From CAAGNP01 sp045603545 (GTDB lineage Bacteria; Bacteroidota; Bacteroidia; Bacteroidales; UBA932), in NCBI GenBank assembly GCA_045603545.1, contig JAZUMG010000018.1, positions 1-64,000 on the forward strand: 64,000 nt of DNA, read 5' to 3'. Position 1 is the stretch's first letter. The number at the start of each line of letters is the position of its first letter. Both the position numbers and the translations under genes were made by a program. The notes beneath the pieces were generated by a model that saw only the letters and a program-made list of their open reading frames with translations, made no database searches and was not told the origin of the DNA. This document shows positions 35,165-41,879 of the stretch, one piece after another.

Positions 35165-35373
35165 TTTGGAAACCCTCACCCGAGGTTTCGTATTATGAAC
35201 TCCGGCAGGTCTTCTGACTTGTTCCACCCTTAAGCGCCTTCCCATCCGTTTCAGACAGTGGCCAAGATAGCCAAGGGTACAATTGGAACTTACAGCTACG
35301 GGTATAGTTCAGGATTTTCACCTGATTCCCTATTATTGGAATGCTCCGAAAAGGGGCAATCCACACCTGAATT
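35165..35373 (-). ncRNA. Cobalamin (B12) riboswitch
   Basis: On the minus strand the leader contains the conserved core GGTGAAAATCCTGAACTATA-CCCGTAGCTGTAAG (35323-35290), GCCACTG, GGATGGGAAGGCG, and the B12 box AGTCAGAAGACCTGCC (35219-35204). Just before the btuB ATG, complementary GGAAACCC and GGGTTTCC-like segments could hide the start region, so control may be on translation. B12 should switch off btuB and the btuG-like gene. Confidence 0.96.
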
Positions 35374-35378
35374 CATCA

Positions 35379-35409
35379 CGAAGTTATGACATTTTTCTGG
35401 ACAAGCAAA
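35379..35409 (-). promoter_or_regulatory. Promoter of the B12 uptake operon
   Basis: Minus strand: TTTG (35409-35406), 19 bases, TAACTTCG (35386-35379), one base off the -7 consensus. The -33 box lies in the T-run of the preceding terminator. Confidence 0.6.
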
Positions 35410-35435
35410 AAAAAACTCATCACTGAGGATGAGTT
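35405..35435 (-). terminator. Terminator after the SPOR gene
   Basis: Minus strand: AACTCATC, loop, GATGAGTT, then a long T-run. Confidence 0.88.
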
Positions 35436-35441
35436 GACTTT

Positions 35442-35885
35442 CTACAAAGACTCTCTGACTAGAAAGACTGACGGATACTGCCCTTTTATCTGGTTAAGGA
35501 ACTTCATTGCCTCTGATTTGGTTCTGAAGTTACCTACTGTTACCTTAAAATAGGGATTCACATAACCTCTGAAAGCCGGCACATCAGGATAAACCTCTGC
35601 AAACTCTGTAAGGACCTGTTCAGAAACACTCCTCGCATTTTGTTTGTTATCAAAGAAAATCCTCAACCTGTAGACAGATACATTTCTGGTTCGGTTCTTC
35701 TTTATGTAGTGATCCATGGCCTTGACCAATGAATCCGATGCTACGATCTTGCCGTCCAGCGCCACGAGAATATCCTCTCTGAACACCTCTGCGCTGCGAA
35801 GCGTATCACTCACCTGAAGATTTTGTCCGCTAGCAGCAAAAACAGCGGCAAAGAGGAGAGATATGATTACTGTTAATTTCTTCAT
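35442..35885 (-). CDS. Exported SPOR-domain-like protein
   Basis: A 147-residue protein with a signal peptide (MKKLTVIISLLFAAVFAASG). The C-terminal ~75 residues (YRLRIFFDNKQNARSVSEQV .. YFKVTVGNFRTKSEAMKFL) look like a SPOR domain, which binds glycan strands lacking stem peptides. It may act at the division site or in wall maintenance. The ATG at 35885 is chosen, directly behind the stop of the upstream lipoprotein gene; the two form an operon closed by a terminator. Confidence 0.8.
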   Translation of the reverse strand: MKKLTVIISLLFAAVFAASGQNLQVSDTLRSAEVFREDILVALDGKIVASDSLVKAMDHYIKKNRTRNVSVYRLRIFFDNKQNARSVSEQVLTEFAEVYPDVPAFRGYVNPYFKVTVGNFRTKSEAMKFLNQIKGQYPSVFLVRESL

Positions 35886-35886
35886 A

Positions 35887-36357
35887 CTATTTCTCAATAC
35901 GGTTCAACAATGTCCCCAGAGGCATATCTTTGATTTTATGGGTAACCTTAGCACCATTTTTACCTCTGAGTACGATCTTTCCGGTCACAACAAAGTCATT
36001 GATATCCCAGTTTCTCATATTCAGTCCCATAGAGAGGAGGGACATCGGATCACATAAGGTGACCTCCACAGGGACCTTCACACTCTCTTTTGTAGCAGGC
36101 TGCACAGATACCTCATCTTTAAGAAGGACTGTAGCAAACAGATCCAGATCCTTTTTGATGGTAGCCTCTGTAGAGACCAGAGCTACGGGATATTGGGCAT
36201 AATTCTCCACAGAGAAATTGAAAACGATAGTTGCCTTGGTGGAACTCTCCATCCTGAATTCAGAGAGCGTTACTTTTTCCACATTTAGCTGTTTGACTGG
36301 CGAACAACTCGCAAAGAGACCCAGACACACAATGAATATATATACTATCCTTCTCAT
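35887..36357 (-). CDS. LEA type 2-like lipoprotein
   Basis: A 156-residue lipoprotein (IVCLGLFASC lipobox, Cys17) with a single beta-sandwich domain of the LEA/WHy type (TKATIVFNFSVENYAQYPV, and VPVEVTLCDPMSLLSM). Function is unknown; such proteins are envelope-located. The start at 36357 (MRRIVYIF) fits the promoter box TATCTTTG at 36387-36380; an alternative ATG is 9 bases upstream. First gene of a two-gene operon with the SPOR protein. Confidence 0.75.
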   Translation of the reverse strand: MRRIVYIFIVCLGLFASCSPVKQLNVEKVTLSEFRMESSTKATIVFNFSVENYAQYPVALVSTEATIKKDLDLFATVLLKDEVSVQPATKESVKVPVEVTLCDPMSLLSMGLNMRNWDINDFVVTGKIVLRGKNGAKVTHKIKDMPLGTLLNRIEK

Positions 36358-36379
36358 AAAAATCATCGGTTTTTCAGTG

Positions 36380-36409
36380 CAAAGATATAAAAAAGAAAAG
36401 TTATCTTTG
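36380..36409. promoter_or_regulatory. Back-to-back promoters of the LEA gene and miaB
   Basis: TATCTTTG at 36387-36380 (minus) and TATCTTTG at 36402-36409 (plus), only 14 bases apart. The miaB ATG begins 5 bases after its box. Confidence 0.65.
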
Positions 36410-36414
36410 CAGAC

Positions 36415-37746
36415 ATGAACAAAGTCTTTATCGAAACATACGGCTGTCAAATGAATGTTTACGACAGCGAACTTGTCCTCTCTATCTTAAAGAAAGAGGG
36501 ATACGAACTTTGCGGCTCTATAGAGAGTGCAGATCTCATTCTGGTAAACACCTGTTCCATCAGGGAAAATGCCGAACAGAGGGTCTGGGGCCGCCTTGAC
36601 CATTTCCTCCAGGAGAAGAGAAAGAGACAGGATCTGATCGTAGGTGTTCTTGGCTGTATGGCCGAAAGGGTAAAAGAGAAACTCCTCGAGCACCCTGTGG
36701 TAAACATAGTGGCAGGTCCCGACACATACAGGACACTACCCAAAATGATAAGTGACATCAGGGAGAATGCCAAACAGATGAACATCCAGCTGTCAAGACA
36801 CGAGACCTACGCAGACATCACCCCTGTGAGGACAGACAAAAATGGGGTATCGGCATTCATCTCGATAATGAGGGGGTGCAACAATATGTGCACCTATTGC
36901 ATAGTCCCTTATGTCAGAGGATCCGAGAGGAGCAGAGATCCACACTCCATCGTGAGGGAAGCCACCGAACTCTTTGAAGCGGGGTACCGCGAAGTGAACC
37001 TTTTGGGACAAAATGTGGATTCATATCTGTGGGTAGATCCGGAGAATCCCACAAACACCACAAACTTTGCTCAGCTTATTGAACTTGTAGCACTTATCAG
37101 CCCCAAACTCAGGGTACGCTTCTCCACATCACACCCAAAAGATATGGGGAACGGGGTCCTTTACTCAATGGCTATGTATCCTAATATCTGCTCGCACATC
37201 CACCTTCCAGTCCAGTCCGGCAGTGACAGGATGCTTGAGAAGATGAACCGCAAATACGACAGGGCCAAATATATGGAAAGGATCCACAAGATAAGGGAGA
37301 TTATACCGGATGCAGCCATCACTACCGATATAATTGCCGGCTACTGTTCCGAAACCATCGAAGACCATAAGGCCACCCTCTCACTTATGGAAGAGGTAAA
37401 ATATGACTACGCCTTTATGTTCCAGTACTCTATGCGTCCGAACACCTATGCAGCCCGCCACTTCACAGATGACGTACCATTGGAGGAGAAGACCAGAAGG
37501 CTCAATGAGATTATAGAACTGCAGAACAGACACTCACTCGAGAGCAACCAAAAAGATGTTGGCAAAATTTTCGAAGTGCTTGTAGAGGGGACCTCCAAAA
37601 AGAACAAAGAGGAACTGTTCGGCAGGACACCCGGAAACAAAGTATGCGTATTCCCTGCTTGCGGCCACAAAGCTGGAGACTATGTACACGTCAAAGTGAC
37701 CGGATGTACATCCGCCACTCTACTAAGTGAAATTGTTGAACAATAA
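36415..37746 (+). CDS. miaB: tRNA-2-methylthio-N6-dimethylallyladenosine synthase
   Basis: A 443-residue radical-SAM methylthiotransferase modifying A37 of tRNAs. The N-terminal cluster cysteines are C11, C47 and C81; the radical-SAM motif CxxxCxxC is C155, C159, C162 (CNNMCTYC). A C-terminal TRAM domain ends the protein. The start is placed at the ATG 5 bases after the -7 box, suggesting a leaderless mRNA; the N-terminus MNKVFIETYGCQMN fits the family and cannot be shortened without losing C11 context. Confidence 0.96.
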   Translation: MNKVFIETYGCQMNVYDSELVLSILKKEGYELCGSIESADLILVNTCSIRENAEQRVWGRLDHFLQEKRKRQDLIVGVLGCMAERVKEKLLEHPVVNIVAGPDTYRTLPKMISDIRENAKQMNIQLSRHETYADITPVRTDKNGVSAFISIMRGCNNMCTYCIVPYVRGSERSRDPHSIVREATELFEAGYREVNLLGQNVDSYLWVDPENPTNTTNFAQLIELVALISPKLRVRFSTSHPKDMGNGVLYSMAMYPNICSHIHLPVQSGSDRMLEKMNRKYDRAKYMERIHKIREIIPDAAITTDIIAGYCSETIEDHKATLSLMEEVKYDYAFMFQYSMRPNTYAARHFTDDVPLEEKTRRLNEIIELQNRHSLESNQKDVGKIFEVLVEGTSKKNKEELFGRTPGNKVCVFPACGHKAGDYVHVKVTGCTSATLLSEIVEQ

Positions 37747-37759
37747 AAAATTGAATATT

Positions 37760-38167
37760 ATGACAAAAATGAGAACACAATATCTCGGCAATTTGAGAAC
37801 CGAGATAGAACATATCCAATCAGGCAATAAAATCATTACCGATGCACCACTTGACAACAACGGAAAGGGTGAATTCTTCTCACCTACCGATATGTTTTCA
37901 TCATCACTTGGAAGCTGTATGCTTACCATCATCGGTATCGCAGCCAACACCCACGGCTTCTCAATCGACGGCACCACACTTGAGATTGAAAAGATTATGG
38001 CAGCAAATCCACGTCGTGTAGCAGAGATCAAAATCGATGTGCACTTCCCTAAAGATGCCAACTACACAGACAAACAAAAAAGAATCATCGAGGCGGCGGC
38101 CAAAACTTGCCCAGTGGCAAACAGCCTACACCCCGATGTAATCAAAAATATCAACTATATCTATTAG
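37760..38167 (+). CDS. OsmC/Ohr family peroxiredoxin-like protein
   Basis: A 135-residue protein of the OsmC superfamily, with both redox cysteines: C53 (SLGSCML) and C117 (TCPVANSLHPD). It probably reduces organic hydroperoxides in the cytoplasm. The ATG at 37760 is preferred (MTKMRTQYLG). It follows miaB by 13 bases and overlaps the 3' end of cysS on the other strand by 4 bases. Confidence 0.9.
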   Translation: MTKMRTQYLGNLRTEIEHIQSGNKIITDAPLDNNGKGEFFSPTDMFSSSLGSCMLTIIGIAANTHGFSIDGTTLEIEKIMAANPRRVAEIKIDVHFPKDANYTDKQKRIIEAAAKTCPVANSLHPDVIKNINYIY

Positions 38168-39636
38168 AAACTGTACTCAACTCCATCCTTGGTGTCCTTA
38201 ATCTGGACGCCAAGCTCTTTGAGTTTGTCACGGATAAGATCACTGGTAGCAAAGTCCTTGTTGGATTTTGCTACTTTTCTTACCTCCAGTACCATCTCGA
38301 TAAGGCCATTGATCATTGTCTCTGAGCCATTGGAAGCCGACTCATCCGCCAAGCCCAACACCTCTGGGATAAATTTGAGGAACAACTCATCCAAAAGGGC
38401 TTTATCCTCTGCATTGATAGCCAACTGACCATCTTTGACCTGGTTTACAATCCTTACCGCATCGAAAAGATGTGACAGTGCAATAGGGGTATTGATATCG
38501 TCGCATATAGCTTCAAATACATTGTCATATATTGCTTTGATCTCCTTATTTGCCTCGCCAGACCCTTTGACAGCCAACGCTTTGACATCCTTTACAGCCT
38601 GCATAATACGTTTCAGACCTTTCTCTGCAGCCTGCAATGCATCATTGCTGAAATCAAGGGTGCTGCGATAGTGTGCCTGAAGGATAAAGAAGCGGATGGT
38701 CATAGGTGAATATGGCTGCACAAGGATCGGATGAGTACCACTGAAGAGCTCATCAAGGGTGATGAAGTTGCCGTACGACTTACCCATCTTCTTTCCCTCA
38801 ATAGTAATCATATTGTTGTGCATCCAGTACCTTACGCCACCTTTACCTCTGGATGCCTTATTCTGGGCCAATTCGCATTCATGGTGAGGGAAAAGGAGGT
38901 CCATACCACCACCGTGAATATCAAACTCTTCTCCAAGATATTTGGCACTCATCGCCGAGCACTCAAGGTGCCAGCCTGGGAAACCGTCACTCCAAGGTGA
39001 AGGCCATTTCATGATATGTTCAGGTGCTGCCTTTTTCCAGAGGGCAAAATCGAGTGGAGATCTCTTGTCGCTCTGGCCGTCAAGCTCGCGGGTGTTTGAG
39101 ATCATATCGTCAAGGACCCTGCCTGACAACTCTCCGTAGTTATGCTTTTCGTGAAAGGCCCTCACATCAAAATAGACAGAGCCATTGCTCTCATACGCAA
39201 AGCCTGCATCAAATATCTTCTGCACCAATGCAATCTGCTCAATGATGTGTCCGGAAGCACGAGGCTCAATACTTGGAGGGCAAGTATTGAGTTTCTTCAT
39301 TGCCTCCTGATATCTTAGGGTATACTCCTGTGCCACCTCCATAGGCTCAAGGGACTCAAGTTTGGCTTTTTTTGCAATCTTGTCCTCACCTTCATCTGCA
39401 TCATGCTCAAGATGACCGACATCGGTAATATTTCTTACATATCTCACTTTATATCCCATATAGCGGAACATCCTTACCAGAACATCATATGTGACACCGG
39501 GTCTCGCGTGTCCAAGATGGGCATCTCCATATACGGTAGGGCCACAAACATACAGACCTACCATTCCAGGGGTTACAGGTTTAAATACCTCTTTTCTTCT
39601 CGATAATGTGTTATAAAGTAAAATCTCTCTTGCCAT
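38164..39636 (-). CDS. cysS: Cysteinyl-tRNA synthetase
   Basis: A 490-residue class I synthetase charging tRNA-Cys. Motifs: VCGPTVYGDAHLGHARP, containing the HIGH-type site HLGH and the zinc-binding Cys, GGMDLLFPHHECELAQ with further zinc ligands, and KMGKSYGN for KMSKS. Length is normal. Confidence 0.97.
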   Translation of the reverse strand: MAREILLYNTLSRRKEVFKPVTPGMVGLYVCGPTVYGDAHLGHARPGVTYDVLVRMFRYMGYKVRYVRNITDVGHLEHDADEGEDKIAKKAKLESLEPMEVAQEYTLRYQEAMKKLNTCPPSIEPRASGHIIEQIALVQKIFDAGFAYESNGSVYFDVRAFHEKHNYGELSGRVLDDMISNTRELDGQSDKRSPLDFALWKKAAPEHIMKWPSPWSDGFPGWHLECSAMSAKYLGEEFDIHGGGMDLLFPHHECELAQNKASRGKGGVRYWMHNNMITIEGKKMGKSYGNFITLDELFSGTHPILVQPYSPMTIRFFILQAHYRSTLDFSNDALQAAEKGLKRIMQAVKDVKALAVKGSGEANKEIKAIYDNVFEAICDDINTPIALSHLFDAVRIVNQVKDGQLAINAEDKALLDELFLKFIPEVLGLADESASNGSETMINGLIEMVLEVRKVAKSNKDFATSDLIRDKLKELGVQIKDTKDGVEYSF

Positions 39637-39679
39637 ACTGTTATTGCATATTAAGGTGACAAAGTTACCTCTTTTTTAT

Positions 39680-40024
39680 TTACTTCTCCAAATTAAGAGA
39701 GTCTTCTATATGCAATCTGTTTGCAAGAACTTCATTAAAGTATTTGTCCTCCCCTTCAGAATTGGTGTATTTCACGTTTCTGACCCTTCCATTTACCGAG
39801 ACACACATCCCTTTTCTTATCTCGGCAAAGTCGGGCATCCCCCTCCCTGTCCAGGCGACGATATTGTGCCAAGTGGTCTCCTCCTTGATGACGCCGCTTC
39901 TATCCTTAAACACTTCATTTGTAGCCAGGGCAAATTTGATGACTTTGGATTCACCCACTACATTAATCCTCGGAGTCGTTCCCACGTTACCCCTGAGTTC
40001 AATCCTGTTAACTGATCTGTCCAT
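39680..40024 (-). CDS. ssb: Single-stranded DNA-binding protein
   Basis: A 114-residue OB-fold protein (NRIELRGNVGTTPRI, TTWHNIVAWTGRGMPDFAEI, GMCVSVNGRVRN). It ends shortly after the OB-fold with no acidic DDDIPF-type tail, so it is shorter than the main bacterial SSB (about 150-180 residues) and lacks the partner-binding tip. It may be a secondary SSB; a second copy elsewhere is likely but not visible here. Confidence 0.9.
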   Translation of the reverse strand: MDRSVNRIELRGNVGTTPRINVVGESKVIKFALATNEVFKDRSGVIKEETTWHNIVAWTGRGMPDFAEIRKGMCVSVNGRVRNVKYTNSEGEDKYFNEVLANRLHIEDSLNLEK

Positions 40025-40178
40025 AATTGTTTTGTTTTAAATCCGATGCAAAGGAAGTCAATATAAAATGAGAGAGTAAGAATCCAATCGGATATAATCG
40101 GATAATATTTTGACTGAATTTTAAAATCCGGCAGAAGAAGTTTTTACTTTTTCGTCACATCGTTGGGGACCAAAAGGA

Positions 40179-40186
40179 TAGATTTG
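40179..40186 (+). promoter_or_regulatory. -7 promoter box of the zinc-ribbon gene
   Basis: TAGATTTG, 8 bases before the ATG at 40195, which would leave almost no leader. Confidence 0.5.
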
Positions 40187-40194
40187 CAAAAAAA

Positions 40195-40542
40195 ATGAAA
40201 GAGAGAGAGATAAAGCATTGCCTTGAATGTGGCAAAGAATTGCTCGGAAGGATTGATAAAAAATATTGCAATGACTCCTGCAAGTCCGCATTTCTCAACA
40301 GGAAATACAGAGTCGCTAACAGGGAGATAGGGAGGATTAACAGGATCCTCAAGAACAATCACAAGATTCTCTCAGACATTATGGTGGATGGAGTATATGA
40401 GTGCTCTACCAGGGAACTCTTTATAAAGGGGTTCAATTTTGATTATTTCACATCTCTTGACCCCCAGGCTCTCCCCGTTATGTATTGTTATGAGATTGGT
40501 TACCAGATAAATAGTGAGAGGGTATGGATAATTACTGCATGA
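40195..40542 (+). CDS. Small zinc-ribbon protein of unknown function
   Basis: A 115-residue protein with an N-terminal zinc knuckle: CLECGKELLGRIDKKYCNDSC, i.e. CxxC at residues 9-12 and a second CxxxC pair at about 25-29. A basic helix follows (KSAFLNRKYRVANREIGRINR), then a small C-terminal domain. The cysteines resemble DUF2116-type zinc ribbons. DNA or RNA binding is plausible but not shown. It stands alone next to ssb, which is transcribed away from it. Confidence 0.75.
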   Translation: MKEREIKHCLECGKELLGRIDKKYCNDSCKSAFLNRKYRVANREIGRINRILKNNHKILSDIMVDGVYECSTRELFIKGFNFDYFTSLDPQALPVMYCYEIGYQINSERVWIITA

Positions 40543-40616
40543 GAGCAAGCTCTCTGTGGCATTCTCCCAGGATTGGGCCTCTGGCATTCCCTGCGGGATT
40601 GGGCCTCCGGCATTCC
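40541..40616 (+). repeat. Short tandem repeat with palindrome
   Basis: A palindrome GAGAGCAAGCTCTC (40541-40554) is followed by two and a third copies of a 25-26-bp unit (GGCATTC..GGATTGGGCCTC, 40558-40582, 40583-40608, partial to 40616). No coding use was recognised. Confidence 0.7.
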
Positions 40617-40671
40617 TTTTAATGAGGTGCTTTACAAGAAAGCTGCCCCTTGCGGTCAGAGACCGCGAGCA

Positions 40672-40723
40672 TTTTGTTTTCTAAGCCCCTTTAGAGCAAG
40701 CTCTAGGGGCTTAGAAAACAAAA
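40672..40723. repeat. Long perfect inverted repeat
   Basis: Arms 40672-40690 and 40705-40723 (19 bp, TTTTGTTTTCTAAGCCCCT) enclose a second small palindrome AGAGCAAGCTCT, which also occurs near 40541. The element looks like a bidirectional terminator or a small hairpin repeat. Confidence 0.8.
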
Positions 40724-40751
40724 GCCCCCGCAAACAAAGTTTGCAGGGGCT
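40723..40751 (-). terminator. Terminator of the tRNA-Gln/tRNA-Met transcript
   Basis: Minus strand: AGCCCC-t-GCAAAC, loop TTT, GTTTGC-g-GGGGCT, then TTTTGTTTT, 10 bases behind tRNA-Met. Confidence 0.8.
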
Positions 40752-40760
40752 GCTTTCCAG

Positions 40761-40834
40761 TAGCGAGGCCCAGGATTGAACTGGGGACCTCATGATTATG
40801 AATCATGCGCTCTAACCAACTGAGCTACCTCGCC
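40761..40834 (-). tRNA. tRNA-Met (CAT), elongator type
   Basis: Acceptor GGCGAGG/CCTCGCT with a G-T first pair, D-arm GCTCAGTTGGTTAGAGC, anticodon arm CATGA-TTCATAA-TCATG, T-arm with TTCAATC. No CCA is encoded. The anticodon stem lacks the three G-C pairs of initiator tRNA. A lysidine-modified tRNA-Ile cannot be fully excluded. Confidence 0.9.
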
Positions 40835-40850
40835 ATCATATTAAAGTTCT

Positions 40851-40924
40851 TGGTTGAGATACCAGGAGTCGAACCTAGATTTACAGAGCCAGAATCTGTC
40901 GTGCTGCCATTACACCATATCTCA
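40851..40924 (-). tRNA. tRNA-Gln (CTG), CCA encoded
   Basis: Acceptor TGAGATA/TATCTCA, anticodon arm ACAGA-TTCTGGC-TCTGT with anticodon CTG, T-loop TTCGACT, and encoded CCA (40853-40851). It is upstream of tRNA-Met on the same strand. Confidence 0.93.
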
Positions 40925-40987
40925 GTAATTCTCCCTTTTATGAAGGGAGTGCAAAGGTATGAATATTTTATAAAAAACAAAAATTTT

Positions 40988-41467
40988 CTACTTTTTTAAC
41001 ACAATCACACTCGCCCAAACCTCAATTCCCTCTTCACGACCCACAAAACCGAGCTTTTCTGTAGTGGTTGCCTTGACAGAAACTCTGTCGGCGTCCACCT
41101 TCATAATGGCCGCCATAGTCTCCCTCATCCTGAGAAGATGTGGCGCCATCTTAGGTTTTTGGGCCGCTATGGTTATGTCAGCATTGCCAAGCACATACCC
41201 TCTCTCCCAGACAAGTTCCATCACTCTGGCCAACAGGATCTTGCTGTCAATCCCCTTAAACTCTGAAGATGTGTCAGGGAAATGTTTTCCTATGTCGCCA
41301 AGTGCCAATGAGCCAAGAATTGCATCACACAATGCGTGGATCGCCACATCTCCATCCGAGTGGGCCACACACCCTTTTGTATGCTCTATCTCTACACCAC
41401 CGATGACAAGTCTGAGGCCATCCTCCAATTGGTGCACATCGTATCCGTTACCTACTCTTATGTCCAT
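40988..41467 (-). CDS. ispF: 2-C-methyl-D-erythritol 2,4-cyclodiphosphate synthase
   Basis: A 159-residue enzyme of the MEP isoprenoid pathway. Metal ligands are in GYDVH (residues 8-12) and AHSDGDVAIHALCDA; the late TTTEKLGFVGREEGIE is the family C-terminal signature. The start MDIRVGNGYDVH at 41467 is chosen over an upstream in-frame codon. It works two to three steps after Dxr, encoded at 25183. Confidence 0.96.
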   Translation of the reverse strand: MDIRVGNGYDVHQLEDGLRLVIGGVEIEHTKGCVAHSDGDVAIHALCDAILGSLALGDIGKHFPDTSSEFKGIDSKILLARVMELVWERGYVLGNADITIAAQKPKMAPHLLRMRETMAAIMKVDADRVSVKATTTEKLGFVGREEGIEVWASVIVLKK

Positions 41468-41542
41468 ATCAAATCTATTGTAGGGCAAAAATACTAAAAA
41501 TTGTTATCTTTGTATGTTTAACCCCTATTAAGAATTGCGATT

Positions 41543-41875
41543 ATGGGCATCAGATTAAGTTTTTTTAAGACACCCAAACATAGAGTTTTCAACTACACCC
41601 CCATTTATTACGATGAGAGGAAGGAGCGTATGCAGGAGAGGCTTGACGCCATAGAGAAGGAGAAGGCGGAAAAAGAGGGGAGAGAGTGGAAAAACGAGAG
41701 ATATATCCCAGGAAGAAACATAAGGGGCAAAATCCGTGAGAATATGGAGAACAACAAACGTCACTCCATGTCTTCAAGTCTGAGCAAGATAGTAGCCCTC
41801 ATCTCTATGGTTATCCTTTTCGTTTTGATTTACTACTTTGCCAACTACTTCGGTTGGTTCATGAATGTACTATAA
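41543..41875 (+). CDS. Small membrane protein of unknown function upstream of mutL
   Basis: A 110-residue protein: a Lys/Glu-rich soluble part with the start SFFKTPKHRVFNYTPIYYD, then one C-terminal membrane helix (about 84-104). I recall similar proteins in other Bacteroidales but no known function. It ends 4 bases before the mutL ATG and has a TATCTTTG box near 41503. Confidence 0.7.
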   Translation: MGIRLSFFKTPKHRVFNYTPIYYDERKERMQERLDAIEKEKAEKEGREWKNERYIPGRNIRGKIRENMENNKRHSMSSSLSKIVALISMVILFVLIYYFANYFGWFMNVL

Positions 41876-41879
41876 CAGT

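Noticed and set aside
40541..40616. CRISPR array
   Set aside because: Only two and a third tandem units without unique spacers, and no cas genes in the window.
40761..40834. Initiator tRNA-fMet
   Set aside because: The first acceptor pair is G-T rather than unpaired and the anticodon stem lacks the three G-C pairs, so elongator Met is favoured.
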